Positions 1-5,152 of a stretch of DNA of 5,757 nucleotides are shown piece after piece. The translations under genes and the position numbers were made by a program. This DNA is from JBASRP01 sp044866075 (GTDB taxonomy: Bacteria; Actinomycetota; AC-67), in contig JBIOTQ010000005.1 of assembly GCA_044866075.1 (NCBI GenBank), positions 1-5,757 on the forward strand. Reading direction: 5' to 3'. A model generated the notes under the pieces. It was not told where the DNA came from and did no database searches. It saw only the letters and a program-made list of their open reading frames with translations. Numbering within the stretch: position 1 is the stretch's first letter; every line of letters starts with the position of its first letter.

Positions 1-241
1 CGTCGAGGAGGTTGATCTTGTGCTCTTTCCACTCGAGTGGAGCGAGCGCGAGGGAGATCGAGATGCCCTTGGCGATCTCGTCCGGATCGAAGTCCGAGAC
101 CGTGTTCCCATCCTCGACCCGGCCGGTTCGGTTGATCGCCCCCGCGGCGAACAGCAGCGCCTCGGTGAGGGAGGTTTTCCCGGCTCCGCCGTGACCGACG
201 ATGGCGACGTTGCGGATGCGCTCGATCGGATACGTCTTCAC
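1..241 (-). CDS. Elongation factor G-like GTPase (EF-G2 / FusA2 type), N-terminal part
   Basis: Translational GTPase; only the first 80 residues lie in the window and the gene continues past the left edge. It starts with GTG (241-239) and opens VKTYPIERIRNVAIVG. The P-loop is GHGGAGKTS (residues 16-24), fitting G-x4-GK[ST]. The switch I region ends in KGISIS (58-63), where canonical EF-G has RGITI, and the G3 box begins with LLD (78-80) at the edge. The following codon begins with G, so the usual Thr of DTPG is excluded and Ala (DAPG) is possible. Classical EF-G has a P-loop like AHIDAGKTT; GHGGAGKTS followed by an F-D-x-[DE]-E-I stretch matches the paralogue often annotated EF-G2, such as mycobacterial FusA2. 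The role of that paralogue is poorly defined, so ribosome translocation should not be assumed. It is transcribed divergently from the PIM operon. The start is supported by a Shine-Dalgarno 6 nt upstream. Family assignment is firm; the subtype is inferred from a short N-terminus. Confidence 0.88.
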   Translation of the reverse strand, partial: MKTYPIERIRNVAIVGHGGAGKTSLTEALLFAAGAINRTGRVEDGNTVSDFDPDEIAKGISISLALAPLEWKEHKINLLD

Positions 242-247
242 AGCCGG

Positions 248-253
248 CCTTTC
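248..253 (-). promoter_or_regulatory. Ribosome binding site of the EF-G-like gene
   Basis: On the minus strand GAAAGG lies 6 nt upstream of the GTG codon at 241-239. It pairs with the 16S rRNA anti-Shine-Dalgarno region and decides in favour of this GTG as the start. The next genes on the other strand, by contrast, have no comparable site. Confidence 0.6.
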
Positions 254-306
254 AGCTCTATGCGGGAACCGCTTCCATCCCTACGCCCACCCTGGAGGAA
301 GGCGCC

Positions 307-312
307 ATTATA
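307..312 (-). promoter_or_regulatory. Candidate -10 box (TATAAT) for the EF-G-like gene
   Basis: Read on the minus strand this is a perfect TATAAT, conspicuous in such GC-rich sequence. Transcription would begin near position 300 and give a leader of about 58 nt before the GTG at 241. No good -35 box is found at 16-18 nt; TTGCTT (331-326 on the minus strand) is only 13 nt away, too close to be canonical. TG occurs just upstream but is one base out of place for an extended -10. The call rests on the -10 match and its position between divergent genes. Confidence 0.45.
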
Positions 313-381
313 GCCACGCCCCTCGAAGCAACGACCGGCCGCACCGCGCCCCTGACCTCGGGATATACCGGGCCGCGCGGT

Positions 382-387
382 TATGCT
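382..387 (+). promoter_or_regulatory. Candidate -10 box (TATGCT) for the pgsA-patA-pimA operon, near-leaderless
   Basis: TATGCT fits the TANNNT pattern of sigma-70 type promoters and sits 9 nt before the ATG at 397. A start about 7-9 nt downstream of the box would place the 5' end at or a few bases before the ATG. There is no Shine-Dalgarno in the GC repeat between the box and the ATG, which agrees with a leaderless mRNA. A matching -35 at 16-18 nt is missing; CTGACC (352-357) is 24 nt away. The same box-to-ATG spacing of 9 nt is seen before lemA. Confidence 0.42.
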
Positions 388-396
388 ACGCGCGCG

Positions 397-993
397 ATGC
401 TGTCGAACGCGCGGCAAGCGGTCGGGCGCGCCGTCGAGCCGATCGCGCGGGCGATGATCGCCGCGCGGATCAGCGCCAATGTCGTGACCATGCTGGGGCT
501 CGCCGGCACGATCGCGGCGGCCGTGTTCGTGGCGATGGGCGACTTCGGGATCGGGGCGGCGTTCTTCGTTCCCTCGGCGTTCCTCGACCTGTTCGACGGG
601 CTCATCGCGCGCAAGATGGGGACGGCCAGCCGCTGGGGCGCGTTCATCGATTCGTTGTCGGACCGTATCGGCGAAGGCGCGCTGTTGGTCGCCTTCGCGT
701 ACCGCTTCCGCGACGCTTCGCCGCGCGTCTCGCTGGTCGCGCTGTCGGCGCTGGTGTTCTCGTACATGGTGTCGTACGTGAAGGCCCGGGCCGAAAGCCT
801 CGGATATCGCTGCGAAGGCGGCTTCGCCGAGAGGCCGGAACGCGCGATCCTCTTCGGGACCGCGTTGCTGATCGTCGGCGCGGCCGAGCCGGCGATGTGG
901 GCGCTCGCAGCGGTCGCCTCCGGGACGGTCGGCCAGCGGTTCATCATGGTGCGCCGCCAGGCCGTCGCGGAACGCGCCGCGCCTCCGGCGTAA
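397..993 (+). CDS. pgsA: CDP-alcohol phosphotransferase, probable phosphatidylinositol-phosphate synthase
   Basis: Integral membrane enzyme of 198 residues that would condense CDP-diacylglycerol with inositol 3-phosphate, releasing CMP and giving phosphatidylinositol phosphate. The family signature D-x2-D-G-x2-A-R-x8-G-x3-D-x3-D is complete: D64, D67, G68, A71, R72, G81, D85 and D89, with D89 the expected catalytic base and the other aspartates binding metal and the CDP group. Several hydrophobic segments follow the motif pattern of the family (about 30-48, 52-65, 92-104, 111-128, 150-170). KARAE (129-133) and ERPER (145-149) near the C-terminus resemble actinobacterial PIP synthases. Substrate choice is not proven by the family motif, which is shared with PgsA proteins making phosphatidylglycerol phosphate; the following patA and pimA genes favour inositol phosphate. 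Length is typical, slightly short. It is the first gene of the operon; patA follows after 5 nt. Confidence 0.88.
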   Translation: MLSNARQAVGRAVEPIARAMIAARISANVVTMLGLAGTIAAAVFVAMGDFGIGAAFFVPSAFLDLFDGLIARKMGTASRWGAFIDSLSDRIGEGALLVAFAYRFRDASPRVSLVALSALVFSYMVSYVKARAESLGYRCEGGFAERPERAILFGTALLIVGAAEPAMWALAAVASGTVGQRFIMVRRQAVAERAAPPA

Positions 994-998
994 TCGCG

Positions 999-1931
999 AT
1001 GGCCAAGAGTGGACGCGTTCGCCTCGCGCTCACCGGCGCCGGATACCTGGCCGCGTGGCGGCTCACCCGCGCGGCGCCGGAGCGGCTCGTCCGTCGCGCG
1101 TTCGACGCGATGTCGTTGCGGTCGTGGAGACGGAACGATCGCCGCAGGAACGTCGTGCGCGACAATCTGCTCCCTGTGGTGGGGCCGGGGCCGGCACTCG
1201 AGGATGCGGTTCGAGAGGCGTTCGTCCAGTACGGGCGCTACTGGATGGAGACGTTCCGGATGCAAGACCTGACCAGTGAGCAGATGGCAGGACGCTTCGA
1301 CGGCGAAGGCCTCGAAACCCTGGACGAGATCCACCGGCAAGGGCGCGGCGGCGTGCTCGCGACACTGCACCTCGGGAACTGGGATGCAGGCGGCCGCTGG
1401 GTCGCCGAGCGATGGCCGCTCACCGCCGTCGTCGAGGTGCTGCGGCCGAGGATGCTTTTCGATCGCTTCGTCGAGCACCGCAGGTCTCTCGGTATCACCG
1501 TCATCCCGCTCGTGCGCGGCGAGAACGCGACCGCGCAGTGCCTCGAGAAGATCCGCGAGGGTGGATACGTCGCGCTCGTGTCCGATCGCGATCTGTCGGG
1601 ATCCGGGGTCCCGGTCCGTATGTTCGGGCGCACGACGAAATTCCCGCCCGGTCCAGCGGTGATGGCGCTCCGGGGCGATGTTCCCCTGATCCCGGCCTGC
1701 ATATATCAGGTCCCCGAGGGCGGCAGGTGGCACGCATGGGTTATGGACCCGATCAACGGCGACGTCACCGGCGAGACGCCGTCTAACGTCGCAACACTCA
1801 CCCAAAGGATCGCCGAGGCATTCGAGCGGATGATCGCGCGGGACCCCGCGCAGTGGCACGCGTTCCAGCGGATGTGGCTTGATGCGGAGGCCGAGCGACC
1901 GGCGGGGAACGCAGGTTTAAGCGTGCCGTGA
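999..1931 (+). CDS. patA: Phosphatidylinositol mannoside acyltransferase (LpxL/HtrB superfamily)
   Basis: A 310-residue acyltransferase expected at the cytoplasmic face of the membrane, moving a fatty acyl chain from acyl-CoA to the mannose of PIM1/PIM2. The superfamily motif H-x4-D is present as HLGNWD, with catalytic H124 and D129. A second conserved stretch, SDRDLSGSGVPVRMFGR (195-211), continues to FPPGPA (215-220), as in bacterial lipid A and PIM acyltransferases. In M. smegmatis PatA the catalytic partner of H126 is E200. Counting the same distance puts D196/D198 of this protein in that region, but I cannot align it exactly. The N-terminus is moderately hydrophobic (about 8-20) followed by Arg-rich sequence (41-54), fitting peripheral membrane attachment. 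The ATG at 999 is the first Met after the upstream stop and lacks a clear Shine-Dalgarno, so coupling to pgsA (5 nt gap) is likely. It overlaps pimA by GTGA. The family is secure; the PIM substrate follows from the neighbours. Confidence 0.9.
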   Translation: MAKSGRVRLALTGAGYLAAWRLTRAAPERLVRRAFDAMSLRSWRRNDRRRNVVRDNLLPVVGPGPALEDAVREAFVQYGRYWMETFRMQDLTSEQMAGRFDGEGLETLDEIHRQGRGGVLATLHLGNWDAGGRWVAERWPLTAVVEVLRPRMLFDRFVEHRRSLGITVIPLVRGENATAQCLEKIREGGYVALVSDRDLSGSGVPVRMFGRTTKFPPGPAVMALRGDVPLIPACIYQVPEGGRWHAWVMDPINGDVTGETPSNVATLTQRIAEAFERMIARDPAQWHAFQRMWLDAEAERPAGNAGLSVP

Positions 1932-3040
1932 AGATCCTGATCGTCTGCCCGTACTCGTGGTCGACGCCGGGCGGGGTCGGCGCGCACGTGGCGAACCTCT
2001 CCGCGGCATTGCGTGTACGCGGCCATGAGGTCCGCGTGATCGCCCCCGCCGAACGAGACGTCGAGCCCGGCGTCGTCTCGGTCGGGCGCAGCTTCCCGAT
2101 TCCGTACAACGGCTCCGTCGCACGTCTGGCGTTCGGACCGCGCGTGGCGGGACGCATCCGCGTGGCGCTGCGACGCGCGCGCCCGGACGTCGTGCACGTG
2201 CACGAGCCGTTCGCGCCGAGCGTGGGCCTCCTCACGCTGCTGAACACGCGGCGGCCGGTCGTGGCCACATTCCACGCGGCGATCGCGCGCTCGCGCGCCT
2301 ACCGCGTCGCGGCGCCGGCGCTGCGCCCGCTGTACCGGCGGCTCGCCGGGCGCATCGCCGTCTCCGAGGAAGCGCGGCGCACCGTCGGCGCCTTCTTCGG
2401 CGACGGCCTGCGGGTGATCCCGAACGGCGTCGACTGGCCGCGGTACGCGAGCCTCCCCCCTCCCGAAGGATCGCTCGTCCTTTTCATCGGACGGATGGAA
2501 CGCCGGAAGGGAGCCGCCGTACTCGTGGACGCCCTCGCCCGCCTGCGCGAGCGCGTGCCGTCCGCCGAGCTGCTCCTCGTCGGCGAGGGGCCTGAGCGGC
2601 GCGCAGTCGAGGAGGCCGTTCCGGGCGCGCTGCGCGACGTCGTGATCTTCGCCGGCCGCGTCGATCCCGCCGAACTGCCGGAGGTCTTCAAGCGCGCGGC
2701 GGTCGTGTGCGCGCCGTCGCTCGGCGGCGAGAGCTTCGGCATCGTGCTCCTCGAAGCGATGTCGGCCGGCCGTCCGGTCGTCGCATCCTCGATCCCCGGA
2801 TACGCGGCGGTCGCGCGCGACGGCGTCGACGGCATCCTCGTCCCGCCGGGCGACGCCGCCGGGCTCGCGTCGGCTCTCGCAGACCTCCTCACCGATCCCG
2901 ATCGCGCTCGCGCGATGGGCGAGGCCGGCCGCGAGCGCGCGCGCCGGTACGACTGGCCGACGGTCGCGGCCGAGGTCGAAGAGGTATACGAGGAAGCGGT
3001 GAACTCCGCGCCGCGACGGCGCCGCGGGAAAGTGCGTTGA
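1928..3040 (+). CDS. pimA: Phosphatidylinositol alpha-mannosyltransferase PimA (GT4 family)
   Basis: Cytosolic, membrane-associated GT-B glycosyltransferase of 370 residues. PimA transfers mannose from GDP-mannose to the 2-position of phosphatidylinositol inositol, the first step of PIM synthesis. Residues known from M. smegmatis PimA are in matching places: the N-terminal glycine loop PGGVGAH (14-20, G16), IPYNGSVARL (58-67) with Y60 and N61 where PimA contacts inositol, H116 in ATFHA (equivalent of H118), R189 and K194 in the donor site, and the E-x7-E pair E268/E276 in GGESFGIVLLE. The C-terminal RYDWPTV also matches the family. The GTG start overlaps the patA stop by 4 nt. It gives MKILIVCPYS, which aligns with the PimA N-terminus, so no earlier start is needed. 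The tail is Arg-rich (PRRRRGKVR, 362-370), possibly helping membrane contact. The gene closes the PIM operon; its stop codon lies within the -35 box of the lemA promoter. Confidence 0.93.
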   Translation: MKILIVCPYSWSTPGGVGAHVANLSAALRVRGHEVRVIAPAERDVEPGVVSVGRSFPIPYNGSVARLAFGPRVAGRIRVALRRARPDVVHVHEPFAPSVGLLTLLNTRRPVVATFHAAIARSRAYRVAAPALRPLYRRLAGRIAVSEEARRTVGAFFGDGLRVIPNGVDWPRYASLPPPEGSLVLFIGRMERRKGAAVLVDALARLRERVPSAELLLVGEGPERRAVEEAVPGALRDVVIFAGRVDPAELPEVFKRAAVVCAPSLGGESFGIVLLEAMSAGRPVVASSIPGYAAVARDGVDGILVPPGDAAGLASALADLLTDPDRARAMGEAGRERARRYDWPTVAAEVEEVYEEAVNSAPRRRRGKVR

Positions 3041-3065
3041 CGCCCCTTGCCGCCGACCCTACGAT
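3037..3065 (+). promoter_or_regulatory. Promoter of lemA, predicted leaderless (TTGACG-N17-TACGAT)
   Basis: TTGACG (3037-3042) and TACGAT (3060-3065) are separated by exactly 17 nt and match the sigma-70 type consensus at 5/6 (-35) and 4/6 (-10) positions. The -35 box contains the pimA stop codon TGA (3038-3040). A start 7-10 nt after the -10 box would fall at 3072-3075, that is at the lemA ATG (3075), so the mRNA would be leaderless. In agreement, no Shine-Dalgarno precedes the ATG. This separates the LemA/HtpX block from the PIM operon as its own transcription unit, although read-through is possible because no terminator is seen after pimA. Confidence 0.62.
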
Positions 3066-3074
3066 GACCTCCGC

Positions 3075-3626
3075 ATGATCGCGGTTTGGATCATCATCGG
3101 CGTCGTGGTGCTCCTCCTTCTGTGGGGCATCGCCACCTACAACCGCCTCGTCCGCAATCGCAATCAGATCGACAACGCGTGGTCGCAGATCGACGTCCAG
3201 CTGCGCCGCCGGTACGACCTCATCCCGAACCTCGTCAACACCGTCAAGGGCTACGCCGCCCACGAGAAGCAGATCTTCGAAAACGTCGCGGCGGCGCGCT
3301 CGGCCGGGATCAACGCGAAGACGGTGGGGGAGCAGGCGCAAGCCGAGAACCAGATCACCCAGGCCCTGCGTCAGCTGTTCGCCGTCGTTGAGAACTACCC
3401 CGACCTAAAGGCCAACGAGAACTTCCTGGCACTGCAGGAAGAGCTCACCGGAACCGAGGGGCGCATCGCCTTCGCGCGACAGTTCTACAACGACCAGGTG
3501 CTCGGCTATAACAACGTGGTCCAGCAGTTCCCGTCGAACATGATCGCGGGGATCGGCAACTTCAAGCTGCGAGAGTTCTTCGAGATCGAAGAAGCAGCCG
3601 CCGGGCCCGTCCAGGTCCAGTTCTAA
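3075..3626 (+). CDS. lemA: LemA family membrane protein
   Basis: A 183-residue protein of the LemA family. It has one N-terminal membrane segment (about 2-21, MIAVWIIIGVVVLLLLWG) followed directly by a long, mostly alpha-helical domain. Family hallmarks are YNRLVRNRNQIDNAWSQIDV (22-41), the very conserved RRYDLIPNLV (45-54) and the following VKGYAAHE, and near the C-terminus ARQFYND and YN-x5-FPSN. Length is typical. The molecular function of LemA proteins is not established; in bacteria they are often encoded beside membrane proteases of the HtpX/M48 type, as here two genes downstream. Its job is therefore probably in envelope stress or membrane protein turnover, by context only. Translation begins without a Shine-Dalgarno, and the promoter predicted upstream places the mRNA 5' end at the ATG. 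Confidence 0.95.
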   Translation: MIAVWIIIGVVVLLLLWGIATYNRLVRNRNQIDNAWSQIDVQLRRRYDLIPNLVNTVKGYAAHEKQIFENVAAARSAGINAKTVGEQAQAENQITQALRQLFAVVENYPDLKANENFLALQEELTGTEGRIAFARQFYNDQVLGYNNVVQQFPSNMIAGIGNFKLREFFEIEEAAAGPVQVQF

Positions 3627-3646
3627 GGGTCGTCCCCCGGCATTCA

Positions 3647-3662
3647 GCGCGCAGCCGCGCGC
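3647..3662. repeat. Short GC hairpin between lemA and the zinc-ribbon gene
   Basis: GCGCGC (3647-3652), loop AGCC, GCGCGC (3657-3662): a perfect 6-bp stem in the 51-nt gap. It has no T-tract, so it could at most weaken transcription or protect the upstream mRNA end. In GC-rich sequence such a stem can arise by chance. No -10-like TANNNT is seen in this gap, so the next gene is probably read from the lemA promoter. Confidence 0.3.
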
Positions 3663-3677
3663 GCCGACGATATCTGT

Positions 3678-4079
3678 ATGGACCCTTGTCGTGTCTGCGG
3701 CGCGCGCCTGTACGACGGCGCGACCTTCTGCGCCCGCTGTCACACCCCCCTCCGGCCGAGCGACGAGCAGGTCACCGATCTTCTCCGCGAAGTGGACGCC
3801 GCCGGCGGGAGGTGGCAGGAACCGCGCACGCCGGCGCCGCGCTGGCAGCCGGACGTACGTCACACGGCACCGCCTCCCCCCGTGATCGAGTCCCGCGTGC
3901 GCAAGAGCGTGCTCACGTTCGGGCTCGGAGGACGCATCGCGATCACGGTGGCGGTCCTCGCCGTTGTTCTATCGGTCTTCGTCTACAGCGGATCGCCCGG
4001 ATCGGCATTCGTCCTGGCCATCGCGTCGGCGTGGGTTCTCAAAGACACCTGGAAGAAGGCGCGGATTCGGATACGGTAG
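3678..4079 (+). CDS. Zinc-ribbon membrane protein of unknown function
   Basis: A 133-residue protein not recognised as a named family. Visible parts: an N-terminal zinc ribbon with CRVC (4-7) and CARC (18-21), a C-x2-C-x10-C-x2-C site that should bind one zinc; a charged helix-like stretch (about 28-45, PSDEQVTDLLREVDAAGG); a Pro/Arg-rich linker (48-70, including four prolines in a row); and two hydrophobic segments (about 87-103 and 108-121) forming a probable membrane hairpin, ending in a basic tail KKARIRIR (126-133). With the basic tail inside, both ends would be cytoplasmic, leaving the zinc ribbon in the cytosol. It lies between lemA (51 nt before) and htpX (9 nt after), so it is probably cotranscribed with them and may be an accessory or adaptor of the HtpX protease. 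That role is inference. The start ATG has no clear Shine-Dalgarno; MDPCRVCG is a natural beginning for such zinc-ribbon proteins. Confidence 0.85.
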   Translation: MDPCRVCGARLYDGATFCARCHTPLRPSDEQVTDLLREVDAAGGRWQEPRTPAPRWQPDVRHTAPPPPVIESRVRKSVLTFGLGGRIAITVAVLAVVLSVFVYSGSPGSAFVLAIASAWVLKDTWKKARIRIR

Positions 4080-4088
4080 GGCCCGCAC

Positions 4089-5003
4089 ATGTGGGACCTC
4101 TATCGCAAGAACACGCGGCGCTCTTGGCTGCTCGTCGCCGGCTTCGTCCTCATCGTTCTCGCGCTCGGATACGGGCTCGCGTACCTGTTCGATCCGGCGT
4201 TCGGCATCAGTGGTCTCGGAATCGCTGCGATCATCTCGATCTTCATGACCTGGCTCTCGTATCGCCACGGCGACAGGGTCGTTCTCGCCGTCAGCCGCGC
4301 TCGCGAGGTGACGCACGACCAAGAACCGCGCCTGCACAACATCGTCGAGGGTCTCTGCATCGCGGCGGGCTTACCCAAACCGCGCGTGTACGTCGTCGAG
4401 GACCAGGCGCCGAACGCGTTCGCGACCGGCCGTGATCCGCAGCATTCGTCGATCGCGGTGACGCGCGGCCTGCTCGAGAAGATGAACCGCGTCGAGCTCG
4501 AGGGTGTCATCGGACACGAGCTCGCGCACGTCAAGAACCGGGACACGCTCGTGATGGCGATCGCGGCGACGCTGCTGGGGATCGTCGTGCTGGTCAGCGA
4601 CTGGACGCTGCGCGCGATGTTCTGGGGGATGGGCGGACGCCGGCGCGGCGGGGGCGACCGCGGCGGCGAGGCCGGCGCGGCCATCTTCGCGGTCGTCGGT
4701 TTGGCGCTCGCGATCCTGATGCCGATCATCGCGCAGATCCTGCGCGCGACGATCAGCCGGCAGCGCGAGTCCCTCGCCGACGTGTCCGGCGTGCGCTACA
4801 CGCGGTATCCGCCGGGCCTCATCTCCGCGCTCGAGAAGCTGCGCGACGACCAGACCGTCGTACGTTCGGCGTCGCGGGCGACGGCCGCGCTGTGGATCGA
4901 GTCGCCGCTGCAACGCGGCAGCGGCTTCTTCGGGTGGCTCAACCGCCTCTTCGACACACACCCGCCGCTCGACGAACGCATCCGCGTTCTCAAGGAGCTG
5001 TGA
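4089..5003 (+). CDS. htpX: Zinc metalloprotease HtpX (peptidase family M48B)
   Basis: Membrane-bound zinc endopeptidase of 304 residues that cleaves damaged or misfolded membrane proteins, working beside FtsH in organisms where it was studied. Membrane segments are about 13-33, 40-57, 154-171 and 198-219. The catalytic HELAH motif (H143, E144, H147) sits in the cytoplasmic domain between the second and third segments. The third zinc ligand is E228 in SRQRESLAD (224-232). The start MWDLYRKNTRRSWLL is typical for the family. A Gly/Arg-rich loop (181-197) separates segments three and four, as often seen in HtpX. LPKPRVYVVED, NAFATGRDPQHSSIAVTRGLLE and the C-terminal DTHPPLDERIRVL also match. The catalytic residues are complete, so the protein should be active. 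A weak AGGG lies 7-10 nt before the ATG, and the gap to the zinc-ribbon gene is 9 nt, indicating one operon with lemA. Confidence 0.95.
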   Translation: MWDLYRKNTRRSWLLVAGFVLIVLALGYGLAYLFDPAFGISGLGIAAIISIFMTWLSYRHGDRVVLAVSRAREVTHDQEPRLHNIVEGLCIAAGLPKPRVYVVEDQAPNAFATGRDPQHSSIAVTRGLLEKMNRVELEGVIGHELAHVKNRDTLVMAIAATLLGIVVLVSDWTLRAMFWGMGGRRRGGGDRGGEAGAAIFAVVGLALAILMPIIAQILRATISRQRESLADVSGVRYTRYPPGLISALEKLRDDQTVVRSASRATAALWIESPLQRGSGFFGWLNRLFDTHPPLDERIRVLKEL

Positions 5004-5027
5004 GCGAAAGTCATTCCGGCTCCGCCG

Positions 5028-5074
5028 TTCTTGCGACGATGAAACAGCTATAGGCTGTTCGAGCGTCGCAAGAA
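5028..5074. terminator. 47-bp imperfect palindrome after htpX, possible terminator
   Basis: Outer arms TTCTTGCGACG (5028-5038) and CGTCGCAAGAA (5064-5074) are perfect 11-bp inverted repeats. Inside them are AACAGC (5043-5048) and GCTGTT (5054-5059), a perfect 6-bp stem with loop TATAG. Between the two stems is a 4-nt internal loop on each side (ATGA and CGAG) with one possible pair. The element begins 25 nt after the htpX stop. As RNA it would form a long stable hairpin, a good candidate for ending the lemA-htpX transcript, but no T-tract follows, so it is not a classical intrinsic terminator. A protein-binding site or a dispersed repeat are alternatives. Confidence 0.55.
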
Positions 5075-5084
5075 ATCAGCAGAA

Positions 5085-5101
5085 GCGGGCTAAGAGCCCG
5101 C
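5085..5101. repeat. Short hairpin directly before the pdxS -10 box
   Basis: GCGGGCT (5085-5091) and AGCCCGC (5095-5101) form a perfect 7-bp inverted repeat around AAG. It ends 2 nt before TATCAT and occupies the space between the usual -35 and -10 positions. As DNA it could be an operator for a regulator of pdxS; as RNA it would be a second hairpin after htpX. No T-tract follows directly. Confidence 0.45.
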
Positions 5102-5103
5102 GC

Positions 5104-5109
5104 TATCAT
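5104..5109 (+). promoter_or_regulatory. Candidate -10 box (TATCAT) of pdxS
   Basis: TATCAT matches the -10 consensus at 5 of 6 positions, 43 nt before the GTG start of pdxS. Transcription would begin near 5116 and give a leader of about 36 nt. No recognisable -35 lies at 16-18 nt; the hairpin at 5085-5101 is there instead, so the promoter may depend on an activator or lack a -35 contact. Confidence 0.42.
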
Positions 5110-5141
5110 GACTTTTCGAGACTGGATCCCTTCACGTTCTT

Positions 5142-5147
5142 AGGAGG
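5142..5147 (+). promoter_or_regulatory. Strong Shine-Dalgarno of pdxS (AGGAGG)
   Basis: A perfect AGGAGG lies 5 nt upstream of GTG at 5153-5155. It fixes this GTG as the pdxS start. It is the strongest ribosome binding site in the window, in contrast to the leaderless-looking lemA and pgsA starts. Confidence 0.85.
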
Positions 5148-5152
5148 CAGCC

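Noticed and set aside
343..381. Inverted repeat ACCGCGC (343-349) / GCGCGGT (375-381) upstream of the pgsA -10 box
   Set aside because: The 7-bp GC-only arms are 25 nt apart and do not extend. In this base composition a chance match is likely, although an operator cannot be excluded.
201..998. Upstream in-frame extension of patA over the whole pgsA gene
   Set aside because: The extension is Arg-rich low-complexity sequence in a shifted frame of pgsA. The PIM acyltransferase homology starts near the ATG at 999.
381..1859. Open antisense reading frame of nearly 500 codons across pgsA and patA
   Set aside because: It lies opposite two genes with clear family motifs, its product is Arg/Pro/His-rich without recognisable domains, and long antisense frames are common in GC-rich DNA.
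3686..4435. Alternative 249-codon frame over the zinc-ribbon gene and the start of htpX
   Set aside because: The product is Arg/His-rich without motifs, while the overlapping frames show CxxC pairs, membrane segments and the typical HtpX N-terminus.
5028..5074. Integron attC or dif-type recombination site
   Set aside because: The palindrome has AAC and GTT inside, but it lacks the attC core-site pattern in the outer arms and does not resemble dif. No integrase or cassette genes are nearby.
5004..5152. Riboswitch or small RNA gene upstream of pdxS
   Set aside because: Only two simple hairpins are visible, both upstream of the predicted -10 box, and the predicted leader is about 36 nt, too short for a known riboswitch class.
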